A stretch of 64,000 bases of DNA from Erwinia sp. SLM-02 (GCF_037450285.1 NZ_JAQISN010000001.1:496001-560000); one strand, 5' to 3'; counted from the stretch's first letter, positions 26,500-36,203 are shown. Notes: generated from the sequence alone by a model not told the origin. A program made the numbers and translations.

Positions 26500-27743
26500 C
26501 AGAATTTGGCTCCTTCATTTTCAGTTCCCATGCGGTCCTGAGTTTCCATTTCAGGCTGAACCGGAGCCGGAACCTCGGTCAGTTTAGGCGTATGGGCCGG
26601 AAGCCAGCCGGCAATGGCGGGAAAATGTCGCAGGAAGTGGAACACGATGATGCTTTTACTCAGCTGCCACCAGCTGCGCGGCGGCAGTTCGCTCTCCTGC
26701 ACGCGTCGGCAGTCCTCACGCAGCAGCCGTTCCAGGTTGTCGCGCACCTGCTGATTGAAGTTGCGATCGTGGATCATCAGGTTGGCTTCCAGATTCAGCG
26801 ACAGGCTCAGCGGATCGAGATTACTGGATCCCACGGTGGCCCACTGCTGATCCTTTACGGCGATTTTGGCATGCAGCGGACGGCGGCAGTATTCGTAAAC
26901 CTCCACGCCGCCTTCCACCAGATAGTTGTACAGCAGCTCCGCGCCCACTTTTACGATCGGCATATCCGGCTCTCCCTGCACGATCAGCCTCACCCGCACC
27001 CCGCGTCGGGCCGCGCTGCGCATCTCGCGCAGCAGCCGATAGCCGGGGAAAAAGTAGGCGTTGGCGATAATCACATCCTGTTTGGCACTGCGCAGCATCT
27101 CCAGATAATGCCGTTCAATATCATCACGATGTTCGTCATTATCGCGCCAGACCAGCAGCGCCTGGGCATCGCCGGGCGTACTGTTCTTCGCCGGGCGATG
27201 ACGGCGGGCGCCCCACCAGCGGTGGGCGGAGCGCGTGCTGCCGATTTCCTGCTGCACGTAGGCAGCAATATCGGCGACGATCGGCCCTTTTACCTCGACG
27301 GCATAGTCCTGCTTGGCCTGCGGGCCGTAGCTGGTGTTATGCTCCGCCGAGTAGTTAATGCCGCCGACAAAGGCAATTTCACCGTCGGCCACCACGATCT
27401 TACGGTGCAGTCGGCGGAACACGTTGGTGCGCATCCCCAGCACCAGCGGTCGCGGATCGTAATAGACGAAGCGGACCCCCTCTGCGGTCAGGCTGTTAAC
27501 GAATTCATCGGGCAGGTCTGGCGAGCCATAACCGTCCACCATCATTTCGATATGCACCCCGCGCTTAGCCGCCGCCAGCAGTTCGGCATGCAGCGCCTGG
27601 CCCACGTCGTCGTCAAACAAAATAAACGTTTCTAGCAGCAGGCTGTGCTGTGCGCGTTGGATCGCGCCGAAAACGCGGGGGAAAAATTCCTCGCCGTTCT
27701 CCAGCAGCCTGATGCGGTTTCCTTCACGCCAGGTTGGATTCAT
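26499..27743 (-). CDS. clsB: Cardiolipin synthase B
   Basis: Phospholipase D superfamily enzyme making cardiolipin/phosphatidylglycerol at the inner membrane. 414 residues from ATG 27743 (MNPTWREGNRIRLLENG), matching E. coli ClsB (413). Two HKD motifs: HRKIVVADGEIAFVGGINYS near 113 and HAKIAVKDQQWATVGSSNLD near 290. The start overlaps the ybhP stop by four bases; the frame opens 16 codons earlier inside ybhP. Confidence 0.95.
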   Translation of the reverse strand: MNPTWREGNRIRLLENGEEFFPRVFGAIQRAQHSLLLETFILFDDDVGQALHAELLAAAKRGVHIEMMVDGYGSPDLPDEFVNSLTAEGVRFVYYDPRPLVLGMRTNVFRRLHRKIVVADGEIAFVGGINYSAEHNTSYGPQAKQDYAVEVKGPIVADIAAYVQQEIGSTRSAHRWWGARRHRPAKNSTPGDAQALLVWRDNDEHRDDIERHYLEMLRSAKQDVIIANAYFFPGYRLLREMRSAARRGVRVRLIVQGEPDMPIVKVGAELLYNYLVEGGVEVYEYCRRPLHAKIAVKDQQWATVGSSNLDPLSLSLNLEANLMIHDRNFNQQVRDNLERLLREDCRRVQESELPPRSWWQLSKSIIVFHFLRHFPAIAGWLPAHTPKLTEVPAPVQPEMETQDRMGTENEGAKF

Positions 27744-28501
27744 AGATGGATTTCCACCGCCAGCGGCGCGTGATCGGAAAGATGTGACCACGGGCGCAGC
27801 GGAATAGTTTGAGGATGGCTGATACCGGCGTTACGCACGTAGATGCGGTCCAGCCGTAACAGCGGAAAGCGTGCAGGGAAAGTTCGCGCCGGTCGCCCGT
27901 ATCGCTGACTGAACACCTCTTCCAGACCGGCCTGACGTTTCAGGATGTCGTTGGCGCGCTGCCGCCAGTCGTTGAAATCCCCGGCGATCACCACCGGTTC
28001 ATCGGGCGGCAGTTCATTGACCAGCCGGCAAATCATCGAAAGCTGGTCGCGGCGGTCGGCTTCACGCAGGCCTAGATGCACGCACATGACGTGCAGCGTA
28101 CCCGCCTTTCCGGGCAGGGCTATCCGGCAGTGCAGGATCCCGCGTTTTTCGGTACCTGCAATGGAAATGTCGCGGTTCTCAAATTGGGTAATCGGCAGAC
28201 GTGACAGCACGGCATTGCCGTGATCGCCCTCCGGATAGACAGCGTTACGGCCATAGGCGAAATCCTGCCAGATCGAATCCGCGAGAAATTCGTAATGCGG
28301 CACGCCGGGCCAGTTTTCCACCTTCAGCGCATGCAAACGGTGATTACCCATCACCTCCTGTAAGAGAACAATATCGGCCCCGGTAGCACGTACTGCATCA
28401 CGCAGTTCTGGCAGAATAAAACGTCGGTTAAAGGTGGTAAAACCCATATGTGTATTAATCGTCAGGATTTTAAATGAAAATCCTTGCGCATTTTGTGACA
28501 T
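27740..28501 (-). CDS. ybhP: YbhP, endonuclease/exonuclease/phosphatase-fold protein
   Basis: 253 residues from ATG 28501, the E. coli YbhP length. EEP-fold motifs: LLQEVMG near 47, GRNAVYPEGDHGNAVLSR near 85, GDFNDWR near 177 and the terminal SDHAPL. It is co-transcribed with clsB and ybhN; genetic work in E. coli ties YbhP to ClsB function, but the reaction is not established. The frame extends 18 codons upstream without family similarity. Confidence 0.92.
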   Translation of the reverse strand: MSQNAQGFSFKILTINTHMGFTTFNRRFILPELRDAVRATGADIVLLQEVMGNHRLHALKVENWPGVPHYEFLADSIWQDFAYGRNAVYPEGDHGNAVLSRLPITQFENRDISIAGTEKRGILHCRIALPGKAGTLHVMCVHLGLREADRRDQLSMICRLVNELPPDEPVVIAGDFNDWRQRANDILKRQAGLEEVFSQRYGRPARTFPARFPLLRLDRIYVRNAGISHPQTIPLRPWSHLSDHAPLAVEIHL

Positions 28502-28683
28502 AATTACCGCGCTCTCCCTTTCAACTTGTGAAGAGTAAAGTGTAGTCCTTGTCACAAAAGAGTGCTTGATTGCGCTTTTTTTTGCGGATTTGTCCGAAAG
28601 TTGAGTTAGTCTGGAGAACTGCGTTACTGGCCTGTGTCAGTAACACGCTTGGGCGGCCAGTCATGGACCGCCGGGAGAAACAA

Positions 28684-29073
28684 ATGAAATGGTCTAACCG
28701 TATTCAGATTGTCACTGGGCAAAACTGTTTACACATCGCGCTACACCTGCTGCTGATTGCCGCACTGGTGTGGGGATGGAAGCACCATGCGCTGCTGCAG
28801 GTCAGCCTGCTGCTGCTGGCGATGTATGCCAGCGTGTTTGCCGCCATGCTGTTAACGCAGCGCGTGCCGGGTTTACGGCGCATTGGCGATTTCCTTGAAG
28901 ATGTCACAACCACTTACTATTTCGGTGCAGCGATGTTAGTGCTGCTGGTGCTGTCGCGGGTTATTCACAATAACCTGCTGCTCGGTGCCGTAGGGGTTGT
29001 TATGCTGGCCGGTCCGGCGGTCGTTTCGCTACTGGCGAAAGAGCCGGCGCGCTCGCGCCACCGCCAGCGTTAA
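28684..29073 (+). CDS. ybhQ: YbhQ, small inner-membrane protein
   Basis: 129 residues from ATG 28684 behind GGGAGA. Four hydrophobic segments; conserved MKW start, EDVTTTYYFGAAMLVLLVLSR near 75 and LAGPAVVSLLAK near 112, as in E. coli YbhQ (136). Function unknown. The open frame starts 38 codons earlier, but that part has no family similarity. Divergent from ybhP. Confidence 0.9.
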   Translation: MKWSNRIQIVTGQNCLHIALHLLLIAALVWGWKHHALLQVSLLLLAMYASVFAAMLLTQRVPGLRRIGDFLEDVTTTYYFGAAMLVLLVLSRVIHNNLLLGAVGVVMLAGPAVVSLLAKEPARSRHRQR

Positions 29074-29080
29074 TCCCAGA

Positions 29081-29107
29081 CGGGCCACTCAGGTGGCCCG
29101 TTATTTT
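29081..29107 (+). terminator. Terminator after ybhQ
   Basis: CGGGCCAC pairs with GTGGCCCG around TCAG, followed by TTATTTT. Confidence 0.82.
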
Positions 29108-29199
29108 ATCCGGAATTGCCTCTGTTTTCCCTCTGCCACCCCCGCCATTATTTTTCGGATTTCAGTACCAAGAATAACTCCCTGTAGAGCGTGGGGATC

Positions 29200-29208
29200 T
29201 GCTATAAT
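29200..29208 (+). promoter_or_regulatory. Extended -10 promoter of rhlE
   Basis: TGCTATAAT is a consensus extended -10 element. It predicts a transcript start near 29215 and a leader of about 115 bases before the rhlE ATG at 29331. The -35 region is weak, as expected for extended -10 promoters. Confidence 0.7.
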
Positions 29209-29330
29209 CTGCCGCTTACGCACCGTGGTTTGTGCTCTCATTCAAGCGTCAGGACAATCCTGGCGTCATATTCTCCCCCTGGAAACTACACCGCTTTGCG
29301 GTCAGGGCGGATCCGGAGTCAGTCAACTTT

Positions 29331-30788
29331 ATGTCATTTGATTCTCTCGGCCTTAATGCCGATATTCTTCGCGCTGTTGCTGAACAGGGCTACAACGAGC
29401 CAACGCCGATTCAGCGTCAGGCAATCCCGGTCGTGCTTTCCGGCCGTGACCTGATGGCCAGCGCCCAAACCGGTACCGGTAAAACCGCCGGTTTCACCCT
29501 GCCGCTGCTGCAGCTGCTGAGCAGTGAAAACCCGCACGCCAAGGGCCGTCGCCCAATCCGTGCTCTGATTTTAACTCCAACCCGCGAGCTGGCAGCGCAG
29601 GTCGGTGAAAACGTTGCTGAATACAGCAAATACCTGAACATCCGCTCGCTGGTGGTATTTGGCGGCGTGAGCATTAATCCGCAGATGATGAAGCTGCGCG
29701 GTGGCGTTGACGTGCTGGTCGCCACGCCGGGACGTCTGCTGGATCTGGAACATCAGAACGCGCTCGACCTGTCCAAGGTTGAAATTCTGGTGCTGGATGA
29801 AGCTGACCGTATGCTGGACATGGGCTTTATCCACGATATCCGTCGCGTACTGGCCAAGCTGCCGGCTAAACGCCAGAACCTGCTGTTCTCCGCTACCTTC
29901 TCTGACGAGATTAAGACCCTGGCGGAAAAACTGCTGCACAACCCGGAACAGGTGGAAGTGGCTCGCCGCAACACCGCATCCGAACAGGTTACCCAGCACG
30001 TTCATTTCGTTGATAAAAAGCGCAAGCGGGAACTGCTGTCGCAGCTGATTGGCAGCGGCAACTGGCAGCAGGTGCTGGTCTTTACCCGCACCAAGCACGG
30101 CGCTAACCACCTGGCCGAGCAGCTGAATAAAGATGGCATCACCGCTGCGGCGATCCACGGTAACAAAAGCCAGGGCGCGCGTACCCGTGCGCTGAGCGAT
30201 TTTAAAGACGGTAAAATCCGCGTGCTGGTCGCTACGGATATTGCCGCGCGCGGTATCGACATCGAAGAGCTGCCGCACGTGGTGAACTACGAGCTGCCAA
30301 ACGTGCCGGAAGACTACGTACACCGTATTGGTCGTACCGGTCGTGCGGCGGCGGTGGGTGAAGCGCTGTCGCTGGTCTGCGTGGATGAGCACAAACTGCT
30401 GCGTGACATTGAGCGCGTGCTGAAACGTGAAATCCCACGTATGGCGGTTGAGGGCTATGAGCCGGATCCAACGATCAAGGCTGAGCCGATCGTTAACGGT
30501 CGCCAGCAGCGCGGTGGCGCAGGCGGCGGCGGTGGTCGCGGTCGCGGTGGTGCACCGGGCCAGCGTAGCGGCGGCGGCGGCGGACGCAGCGCCGGTGGTA
30601 ACCGTAGCGGCAACGGCAACGGTAACAGCAGCGGCAACACCGGTGGCGAGCAGCGTCGTCAGGGTAATGGCGGCGGCGCGGCTAACGGTTCAGGTGCAGC
30701 ACGCGGTGCGCGCCCGGAAGGCAGCAACGGTGCGCCACGCGTTAACCGTACCCGTCAGCGTCGTGCTAACCCGGGTAATAACGGCTAA
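29331..30788 (+). CDS. rhlE: ATP-dependent RNA helicase RhlE
   Basis: DEAD-box helicase of ribosome assembly and RNA decay. 485 residues from ATG 29331 (MSFDSLGLNADILRAVAEQGY), longer than E. coli RhlE (454). Motifs: Q motif PTPIQRQAIP, I AQTGTGKT, DEAD as VLDEADRMLDMGF, SATFSDEI, RGIDIEELPHVVNYELP and HRIGRTGRA. The extra length is a Gly/Arg/Asn-rich tail (about 100 residues, RGG-like) that should be disordered and bind RNA. Confidence 0.96.
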   Translation: MSFDSLGLNADILRAVAEQGYNEPTPIQRQAIPVVLSGRDLMASAQTGTGKTAGFTLPLLQLLSSENPHAKGRRPIRALILTPTRELAAQVGENVAEYSKYLNIRSLVVFGGVSINPQMMKLRGGVDVLVATPGRLLDLEHQNALDLSKVEILVLDEADRMLDMGFIHDIRRVLAKLPAKRQNLLFSATFSDEIKTLAEKLLHNPEQVEVARRNTASEQVTQHVHFVDKKRKRELLSQLIGSGNWQQVLVFTRTKHGANHLAEQLNKDGITAAAIHGNKSQGARTRALSDFKDGKIRVLVATDIAARGIDIEELPHVVNYELPNVPEDYVHRIGRTGRAAAVGEALSLVCVDEHKLLRDIERVLKREIPRMAVEGYEPDPTIKAEPIVNGRQQRGGAGGGGGRGRGGAPGQRSGGGGGRSAGGNRSGNGNGNSSGNTGGEQRRQGNGGGAANGSGAARGARPEGSNGAPRVNRTRQRRANPGNNG

Positions 30789-30795
30789 TTTATTC

Positions 30796-30821
30796 GGGGG
30801 AACCGCCCGGTTCCCCCTTTT
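30796..30821 (+). terminator. Terminator after rhlE
   Basis: GGGGGAACC pairs with GGTTCCCCC around GCCC, followed by TTTT. dusC starts 19 bases later. Confidence 0.87.
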
Positions 30822-30839
30822 ACAACCCACAGGTTTACC

Positions 30840-31778
30840 ATGCGCGTGCTACTTGCCCCGATGGAAGGCGTTCTCGATTCGCTGGTGCGTGAACTGCTGA
30901 CCGACGTCAACGATTACGATCTCTGTATTACCGAATTTTTGCGGGTAGTGGATGCACTGCTGCCGGTGAAGTGTTTTTCTCGCCTCTGCCCTGAACTGGA
31001 CCACGCCAGCCGGACGCCTTCCGGTACGCGGGTGCGTATTCAGCTGCTGGGCCAGTACCCGCAATGGCTGGCGGAAAACGCCGCACGAGCGGTGGAGCTG
31101 GGTTCCTGGGGCGTGGATCTGAACTGTGGCTGTCCGTCAAAGACGGTCAACGGCAGCGGCGGTGGGGCGACGTTGTTAAAAGATCCGGAACTGATTTACC
31201 AGGGCGCGAAGGCGATGCGTGCCGCCGTGCCTGCACATCTGCCGGTAACGGTGAAAATTCGCCTCGGCTGGGATTCCGGCGACCGCCAGTTTGAAATCGC
31301 CGATGCGGTGCAGCAGGCCGGTGCCACCGAGCTTGCCGTCCACGGCCGAACCAAAGAAGACGGTTACAAAGCCGAGCGCATTAACTGGGCGGCAATTGGT
31401 GAAATTCGCCAACGTTTAACGATCCCGGTGATCGCCAACGGCGAAATCTGGGACTGGCAAAGTGCGCAGGACTGTATGGCGGCGACCGGGTGTGATGCGG
31501 TGATGATCGGGCGCGGTGCGCTGAACGTTCCCAACCTCAGCCGGGTGATTAAGTACAATGAGCCTCGCATGCCGTGGAACGATGTCGTGGCGCTGCTGAA
31601 GAAATACGTGCTGCTGGAAAAGCAGGGCGATACCGGCCTGTACCACGTGGCGCGCATCAAGCAGTGGCTGGGCTATCTGCGTAAGGAATACGAGGAAGCC
31701 AGCGGGCTGTTCGCTGAGATTCGCGCGCTGAGCACCTCAAAAGACATCGCGAAAGCCATCGGCAATATTCGCGTCTGA
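30840..31778 (+). CDS. dusC: tRNA-dihydrouridine(16) synthase DusC
   Basis: FMN enzyme reducing U16 of tRNAs. 312 residues (E. coli 315). N-terminal LLAPMEGVLD, catalytic cysteine in DLNCGCPSKTVNGSGGGATLL near 95-115, HGRTKEDGYKAE near 168 and GRGALNVPNLSR near 222, the last being DusC-typical. In E. coli dusC is at the yoh locus, not beside rhlE. Confidence 0.95.
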   Translation: MRVLLAPMEGVLDSLVRELLTDVNDYDLCITEFLRVVDALLPVKCFSRLCPELDHASRTPSGTRVRIQLLGQYPQWLAENAARAVELGSWGVDLNCGCPSKTVNGSGGGATLLKDPELIYQGAKAMRAAVPAHLPVTVKIRLGWDSGDRQFEIADAVQQAGATELAVHGRTKEDGYKAERINWAAIGEIRQRLTIPVIANGEIWDWQSAQDCMAATGCDAVMIGRGALNVPNLSRVIKYNEPRMPWNDVVALLKKYVLLEKQGDTGLYHVARIKQWLGYLRKEYEEASGLFAEIRALSTSKDIAKAIGNIRV

Positions 31779-31906
31779 ATCAGGTCGAACAGCGGTAATC
31801 GTCTGACTTCACTGCGCCAGAAATCACGCTATTTTATCCCGTTAACATGCGCGAGGCGTTTGTTGTTTCACTGCCTGGCCCCGCGCAGGTTATCGCTTAA
31901 CGCGGC

Positions 31907-32653
31907 TTACTGGGCAACGTAACCGCCATCCACCAGCAGGGCGGCACCGTTAACAAATGAAGCATCATCGCTGGCAAGGAACGCCACCGCGCTGGCAACC
32001 TCCTCCGGGCGGCCCAGCCGACCAGCCGGATGCAGCTTCACCAGCGCCGCTTTTGCCGCGGCACTCTGCGTATCGAGTAACGGGGTATCAATGTAGCCCG
32101 GGCAAACGGCATTCACGCGTATTCCCTGTGCGGCATAGTCTATTGCCAGCGTCTGCGTCAGCAGTTTTACGCCACCTTTCGCCGCAGAATAGGCGGTCAC
32201 GCCATGTTTTCCTACCCAGCTGTGTATTGAGCCACAGTTAACAATAACGCCCGGCTGCTGGTGCGTGAGCCAGTATTCAATCGCGGCTTTATCCAGCAGG
32301 AAAACGCCGGTCAGATTGATATCAATCGTTCTCTGCCAGCTATCCACAGAAAGTTTATCCGCGGGGGCATCATCGGCAATCCCCGCGTTGGCAAAAACAA
32401 TATCCAGCCGGCCAAACCTGGCCACCGCCTGCGCGATCAGCTGCTGATTTTGCTGTGCGTCGGTGACATTGATTTTAAAGAACAGGCTTTGATGGCCTTC
32501 GCCGTTAAGGCGCTTTTCCAGCTGTTTTCCCGCCGTCTCGTTCAGGTCGGCAATCACCACGGCGGCACCTTCCGACGCCAGCCGCTGTACGGTCGCTGCG
32601 CCAATGCCGCTGGCACCGCCGGTAACAATCGCCACTTTTCCTTTAAATCGCAT
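31907..32653 (-). CDS. Short-chain dehydrogenase/reductase
   Basis: 248-residue classical SDR from ATG 32653, which is preceded by AGGAG. NAD(P) motif TGGASGIG at 11-18, NAG at about 87-89, catalytic Ser in NCGSIHSWVG near 140, Y-x-x-x-K as YSAAKGG near 152, and PGYIDTPL near 184. An Asp after beta-2 (IADLNE) favours NAD. Substrate unknown; the sequence is not especially close to E. coli YohF, which neighbours dusC there. Divergent from the MFS gene. Confidence 0.87.
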   Translation of the reverse strand: MRFKGKVAIVTGGASGIGAATVQRLASEGAAVVIADLNETAGKQLEKRLNGEGHQSLFFKINVTDAQQNQQLIAQAVARFGRLDIVFANAGIADDAPADKLSVDSWQRTIDINLTGVFLLDKAAIEYWLTHQQPGVIVNCGSIHSWVGKHGVTAYSAAKGGVKLLTQTLAIDYAAQGIRVNAVCPGYIDTPLLDTQSAAAKAALVKLHPAGRLGRPEEVASAVAFLASDDASFVNGAALLVDGGYVAQ

Positions 32654-32777
32654 AGTCAATCTCCTGTAAATATCCTCCCTCAGCCTAGGCGTGAACGGCC
32701 GTGAGCGTTTGACATTCGCTGCTGGCAACAAAAAACAGCATTCAGACATAACTTACGGTGAATCTTCACGGGATCTG

Positions 32778-32798
32778 TTAGCAAGCTAAGGGTATGAT
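32778..32798 (+). promoter_or_regulatory. Putative operator and -10 element of the MFS gene
   Basis: TTAGC-AA-GCTAA (32778-32789) is a short palindrome immediately before a TATGAT -10 candidate (32793-32798), 33 bp from the MFS start. A regulator bound here would overlap RNA polymerase. The identity of the regulator cannot be told. Confidence 0.35.
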
Positions 32799-32831
32799 AT
32801 AGCGACTATTACAATCTGTTTTGGCCCAGCT

Positions 32832-34034
32832 ATGTCTGCAATTCCGGCATTAACGAATGCCCAGCTTAATAAACGTATTATCTCCGTCGTGGTTTTTACC
32901 TTTTTCTGTTACCTCTCCATTGGCCTGCCGCTGGCGGTGCTGCCCGGCTATGTGCATAACCAGCTGGGCTACAGCTCGTTTATTGCCGGATTAATTATCA
33001 GCCTGCAGTACTTCGCCACGCTGATCAGTCGCCCACAGGCCGGTCGCTATGCCGACCTGCTGGGGCCGAAAAAAGTGGTACTGGCCGGGCTGGTGCTGTG
33101 CGGTGCCAGCGGCGTGCTCACTATCCTGGCCGTGGTATGGGATGCATCTCCTGTGCTCAGCCTGATAATGCTGGCCGCAGGGCGAGTGGTGTTGGGCTTT
33201 GGTGAGAGCCTGACGGCAACCGGCTCGATCCTGTGGGGAATTAACGTGGTGGGCACGGTGCAGAGCGCCCGGGTGATCTCCTGGAACGGCGTGGCGACCT
33301 ATCTGGCGATGGCGATGGGGGCGCCGCTCGGGGTGATGCTGAACTCGCTGTTTGGTATTCCGGGCTTTGCCGGGCTGATCGTCGTAATGGCCGTTCTTGG
33401 ATTCTGGATGGCTACACGACGACCGGCGGTGAAAGTACAGGTCGGCGAGCGTACGCCGTTCAGCCAGGTGTTCGGCAAAATATGGGTCTACGGCCTGTGT
33501 CTGGGGCTGGGCACGGTCGGCTTCGGCACGATCGCCACCTTTATCACGCTCTATTTCAGCCATCACGGCTGGAGCGGGGCGGCCTTCTCGCTGACCCTGT
33601 TCAGCTGCGGATTTATTCTGATGCGTCTGCTGTTTAACAACAGCATCAGTCGCTACGGTGCCATCCGCGTTTCGCTGGTGTCATTTGCCATTGAGTGCAT
33701 TGGGCTGCTGGTTATCTGGCAGGCCGGCAGCGTGTGGATGGTGGATCTGGGGGCGTTTCTCACCGGCTCCGGCTTCTCACTGATTTTTCCCGCGCTGGGC
33801 GTGGAGGCGATTCGGCGGGTGCAGCCGCAAAACCAGGGGTCGGCGCTCGGCCTGTATTCCGCGTTCCTCGACTGCGGGCTGGGGATCACCGGGCCGCTGG
33901 CGGGGCTGCTGATTGGTCACTGGGGAATTGATGTTATCTATCTGGTGGCGGCGGGCGTGGTGCTGATTGCGCTGGCGATGATGGTGAACATGCTGATGCG
34001 GGGGGAATATCGTTCCCCCCGTCAGAGTCAGTAA
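32832..34034 (+). CDS. MFS transporter, YhhS/YfcJ (UPF0226) family
   Basis: 400 residues with twelve predicted membrane helices. The family sequence GLPLAVLPGYVHNQLGYSSF near 30, SRPQAGRYADLLGPKKVVLAG near 66 (the MFS motif A region) and GFSLIFPALGVEA near 315 match E. coli YhhS and, less well, YfcJ. These are efflux-type carriers of unsettled physiological substrate. The stop overlaps the convergent ppk2 stop by seven bases. Confidence 0.88.
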   Translation: MSAIPALTNAQLNKRIISVVVFTFFCYLSIGLPLAVLPGYVHNQLGYSSFIAGLIISLQYFATLISRPQAGRYADLLGPKKVVLAGLVLCGASGVLTILAVVWDASPVLSLIMLAAGRVVLGFGESLTATGSILWGINVVGTVQSARVISWNGVATYLAMAMGAPLGVMLNSLFGIPGFAGLIVVMAVLGFWMATRRPAVKVQVGERTPFSQVFGKIWVYGLCLGLGTVGFGTIATFITLYFSHHGWSGAAFSLTLFSCGFILMRLLFNNSISRYGAIRVSLVSFAIECIGLLVIWQAGSVWMVDLGAFLTGSGFSLIFPALGVEAIRRVQPQNQGSALGLYSAFLDCGLGITGPLAGLLIGHWGIDVIYLVAAGVVLIALAMMVNMLMRGEYRSPRQSQ

Positions 34035-34945
34035 ATTTCCGGTACGATCATCTCTTCCGGCACCGGGTTACGGCGATACTCATCGTGACGTTCCCGGTGC
34101 GGCAGGGTGATGGTTTTCTGCTCTGTGTCTTCATATGGGATCTGGCGCAGCAGGTGGCTGATACAGTTCAGGCGCGCCTTCTTTTTATCCACTCCCTGTA
34201 CGATCCACCAGGGCGCTTCATCAATGTTGGTGCGCTCCAGCATCTCTTCTTTCGCTTCGGTATACTCTTCCCAGCGACGGCGGCTTTCCAGATCCATCGG
34301 GCTGAGCTTCCACTGCTTTAACGGGTCGTGGATGCGGCTGAGGAAGCGCAGCTCCTGCTCTTCATCGGTAATCGAGAACCAGTATTTGACGATCTGAATC
34401 CCACTGCGCGTCAGCATTTTTTCAAATTCCGGCACGCTGCGGAAAAACTCTTCCACTTCCTGTTCGTTACAGAAACCCATCACGCGCTCAACGCCCGCGC
34501 GGTTATACCAGCTGCGGTCAAACAGCACCATTTCGCCCGCTGCCGGAAGGTGAGCGATGTAGCGCTGAAAATACCACTGGGTACGCTCACGATCGTTGGG
34601 AGCGGGCAGGGCGGCAACGCGACAGGTGCGCGGGTTAAGACGCTGAGTGATGCGCTTAATCACGCCGCCTTTCCCGGCGGCATCGCGCCCCTCAAAGATA
34701 ATCACCAGGCGGTGGCCGGTGCGGGTGACCCAGTCCTGGAGTTTGACCAGTTCACCCTGCAGGCGCAGCAGTTCGCTGAAATAGTGTTTACGCCACGCTT
34801 TTTCACCCGGCTCAGGCTCGCGGCCGTCACCAAAACGCAGATCGTCGAGTTCCATCTCCAGCTCTTCGTCGTAGCTGTCGTAGAACTCCTGCAGCAGGCG
34901 CTGGTTAATATTCTCAATGGAGAAATCATTGCCTTGCATCGCCAT
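34028..34945 (-). CDS. ppk2: Polyphosphate kinase 2
   Basis: 305 residues, single PPK2 domain, which uses polyphosphate to phosphorylate nucleoside diphosphates. Walker A EGRDAAGKGGVIKRI near 89, lid segment NPRTCRVAALPAPNDRERTQWYFQRY near 105, Walker B VLFDRSWYNRAGVERVMGF near 140. The single-domain length and motifs fit class I. E. coli lacks PPK2, while many Erwiniaceae and pseudomonads have it. Divergent from the CorA-type gene. Confidence 0.92.
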   Translation of the reverse strand: MAMQGNDFSIENINQRLLQEFYDSYDEELEMELDDLRFGDGREPEPGEKAWRKHYFSELLRLQGELVKLQDWVTRTGHRLVIIFEGRDAAGKGGVIKRITQRLNPRTCRVAALPAPNDRERTQWYFQRYIAHLPAAGEMVLFDRSWYNRAGVERVMGFCNEQEVEEFFRSVPEFEKMLTRSGIQIVKYWFSITDEEQELRFLSRIHDPLKQWKLSPMDLESRRRWEEYTEAKEEMLERTNIDEAPWWIVQGVDKKKARLNCISHLLRQIPYEDTEQKTITLPHRERHDEYRRNPVPEEMIVPEIY

Positions 34946-35142
34946 TCTCGCTTACCCCCGGTAAGGTTAAAAAGTAGTCATTGTGCTGTTAAACAGAATT
35001 ACTCTCCGGTAATACGCAGGTTGTGTGACAAATAAATGACGAAGCCGGCGAATTAATCACCGCCTGGACGTGATGGTAACAAAACTGTCATCTGCATAGG
35101 TCAGGATAGGGCATTGCGGCCCTGATTCAGCCTGGTAAAACT

Positions 35143-36174
35143 ATGACCCAACGCCTGCCGCTGGTGCGGCAAAAACCCGACTTTAGTGACGATGTCTCCG
35201 GCCTGATTTACGGCTATCAGTTTTTTAACGGCCGCGAGCCTCAAAGCCTGACCGTGCAGCAGTCCTGCGAGGCATGGAACAACCAGAGCAGCGCGGAAGA
35301 GAGCTTCCTCTGGCTGCACGTAAATCTTAACCACGCGGCCGCGGCCCGCTGGCTGCAGACGCATTTTTCCGTGGATGAAGAATTTTTTGACGAGATCCAG
35401 CACGGTTCGCACAGTACCCGCATTGAGCGGCAAAACGATGCGCTGATGGCGGTACTGAACGACGTCATTTTTGACGCGCGAGCGAGCGGTGAGGAGAGCG
35501 CCACGCTGTGGATCTGGTGCCGGGCCGGGCTGGTCGTCAGCGCCCGGTTCAAGCCGGTCAGGCTGGTAGAACGCCTGCAGCAAAAGCTCGTCGCCATGGA
35601 CTTACGATCGCCAACCGAACTGCTGGCGCAGCTGCTGGCAGAGCAGGAAGACGTGCTCGGCCTAATCGTGCGGCAGTCAAACCAGTACGTCGATCAGATT
35701 GAAGAACGGCTGCTCGGCCAGCATATCAAAAGCAACCGTGCGGAACTGGGCAGGCTGCGGCGCACGCTGTTGCGCTTTCAGCGCCTGCTGGCCCCGGAAC
35801 CGGCGGCGCTGTTTCGCCTGATAAACCGGCCGCCGGGATGGCTTAATCCCAGCGTGGTGCAGGATCTGCGGCAGTTCACCGAAGAGTTTACCGTGGTGCT
35901 GAACGACCTGAATGGTCTGACGGAACGCATTCGCCTGCTGCAGGAGGAAGTGGCCGCGCAGCAGCTTGAGCAGAGTAACCGCACGCTGTTTACCCTGACG
36001 CTGATCACCGTACTGGCGCTGCCGATTAATCTGGTCGCCGGTTTCTTCGGCATGAACGTGGGGGGGATCCCGCTGTCGGCCAACCCACACGGCTTTTTGC
36101 TGCTGGTGATGCTGGTGATGGTCTTTACCTGTGCGGCGGCCTGGCTGGTCATGCGGCGGCGGGATCCACGATAA
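35143..36174 (+). CDS. CorA-family divalent cation transporter (ZntB-like)
   Basis: 343 residues: a soluble alpha/beta N-terminal domain, long helices (about 185-285) and two C-terminal membrane helices, the first ending in the family signature GMNVGG near 312. GMN is the selectivity filter of CorA/ZntB pentamers; the following GIP fits ZntB better than CorA. Cation (Zn, Mg or other) cannot be assigned. The ribosome site before ATG 35143 is weak, so the start is less certain. Confidence 0.88.
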   Translation: MTQRLPLVRQKPDFSDDVSGLIYGYQFFNGREPQSLTVQQSCEAWNNQSSAEESFLWLHVNLNHAAAARWLQTHFSVDEEFFDEIQHGSHSTRIERQNDALMAVLNDVIFDARASGEESATLWIWCRAGLVVSARFKPVRLVERLQQKLVAMDLRSPTELLAQLLAEQEDVLGLIVRQSNQYVDQIEERLLGQHIKSNRAELGRLRRTLLRFQRLLAPEPAALFRLINRPPGWLNPSVVQDLRQFTEEFTVVLNDLNGLTERIRLLQEEVAAQQLEQSNRTLFTLTLITVLALPINLVAGFFGMNVGGIPLSANPHGFLLLVMLVMVFTCAAAWLVMRRRDPR

Positions 36175-36203
36175 AAAAAAGGGAAAGGGTGGCATCCTTT
36201 CCC
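36172..36203 (-). terminator. Minus-strand terminator overlapping the CorA gene stop
   Basis: GGGAAAGG pairs with CCTTTCCC, and on the minus strand is followed by eight U. It points toward the CorA gene, so it ends a leftward transcript, not CorA. ldtB already has its own terminator at 36495, which is why a separate RNA is suspected. Confidence 0.78.

Noticed and set aside
35083..35101. PhoB-box-like CTGTCAT repeat before the CorA-type gene, which would link ppk2 to phosphate control
   Set aside because: Only the first half matches; the second repeat (ATAGGTCA) is too far from consensus.
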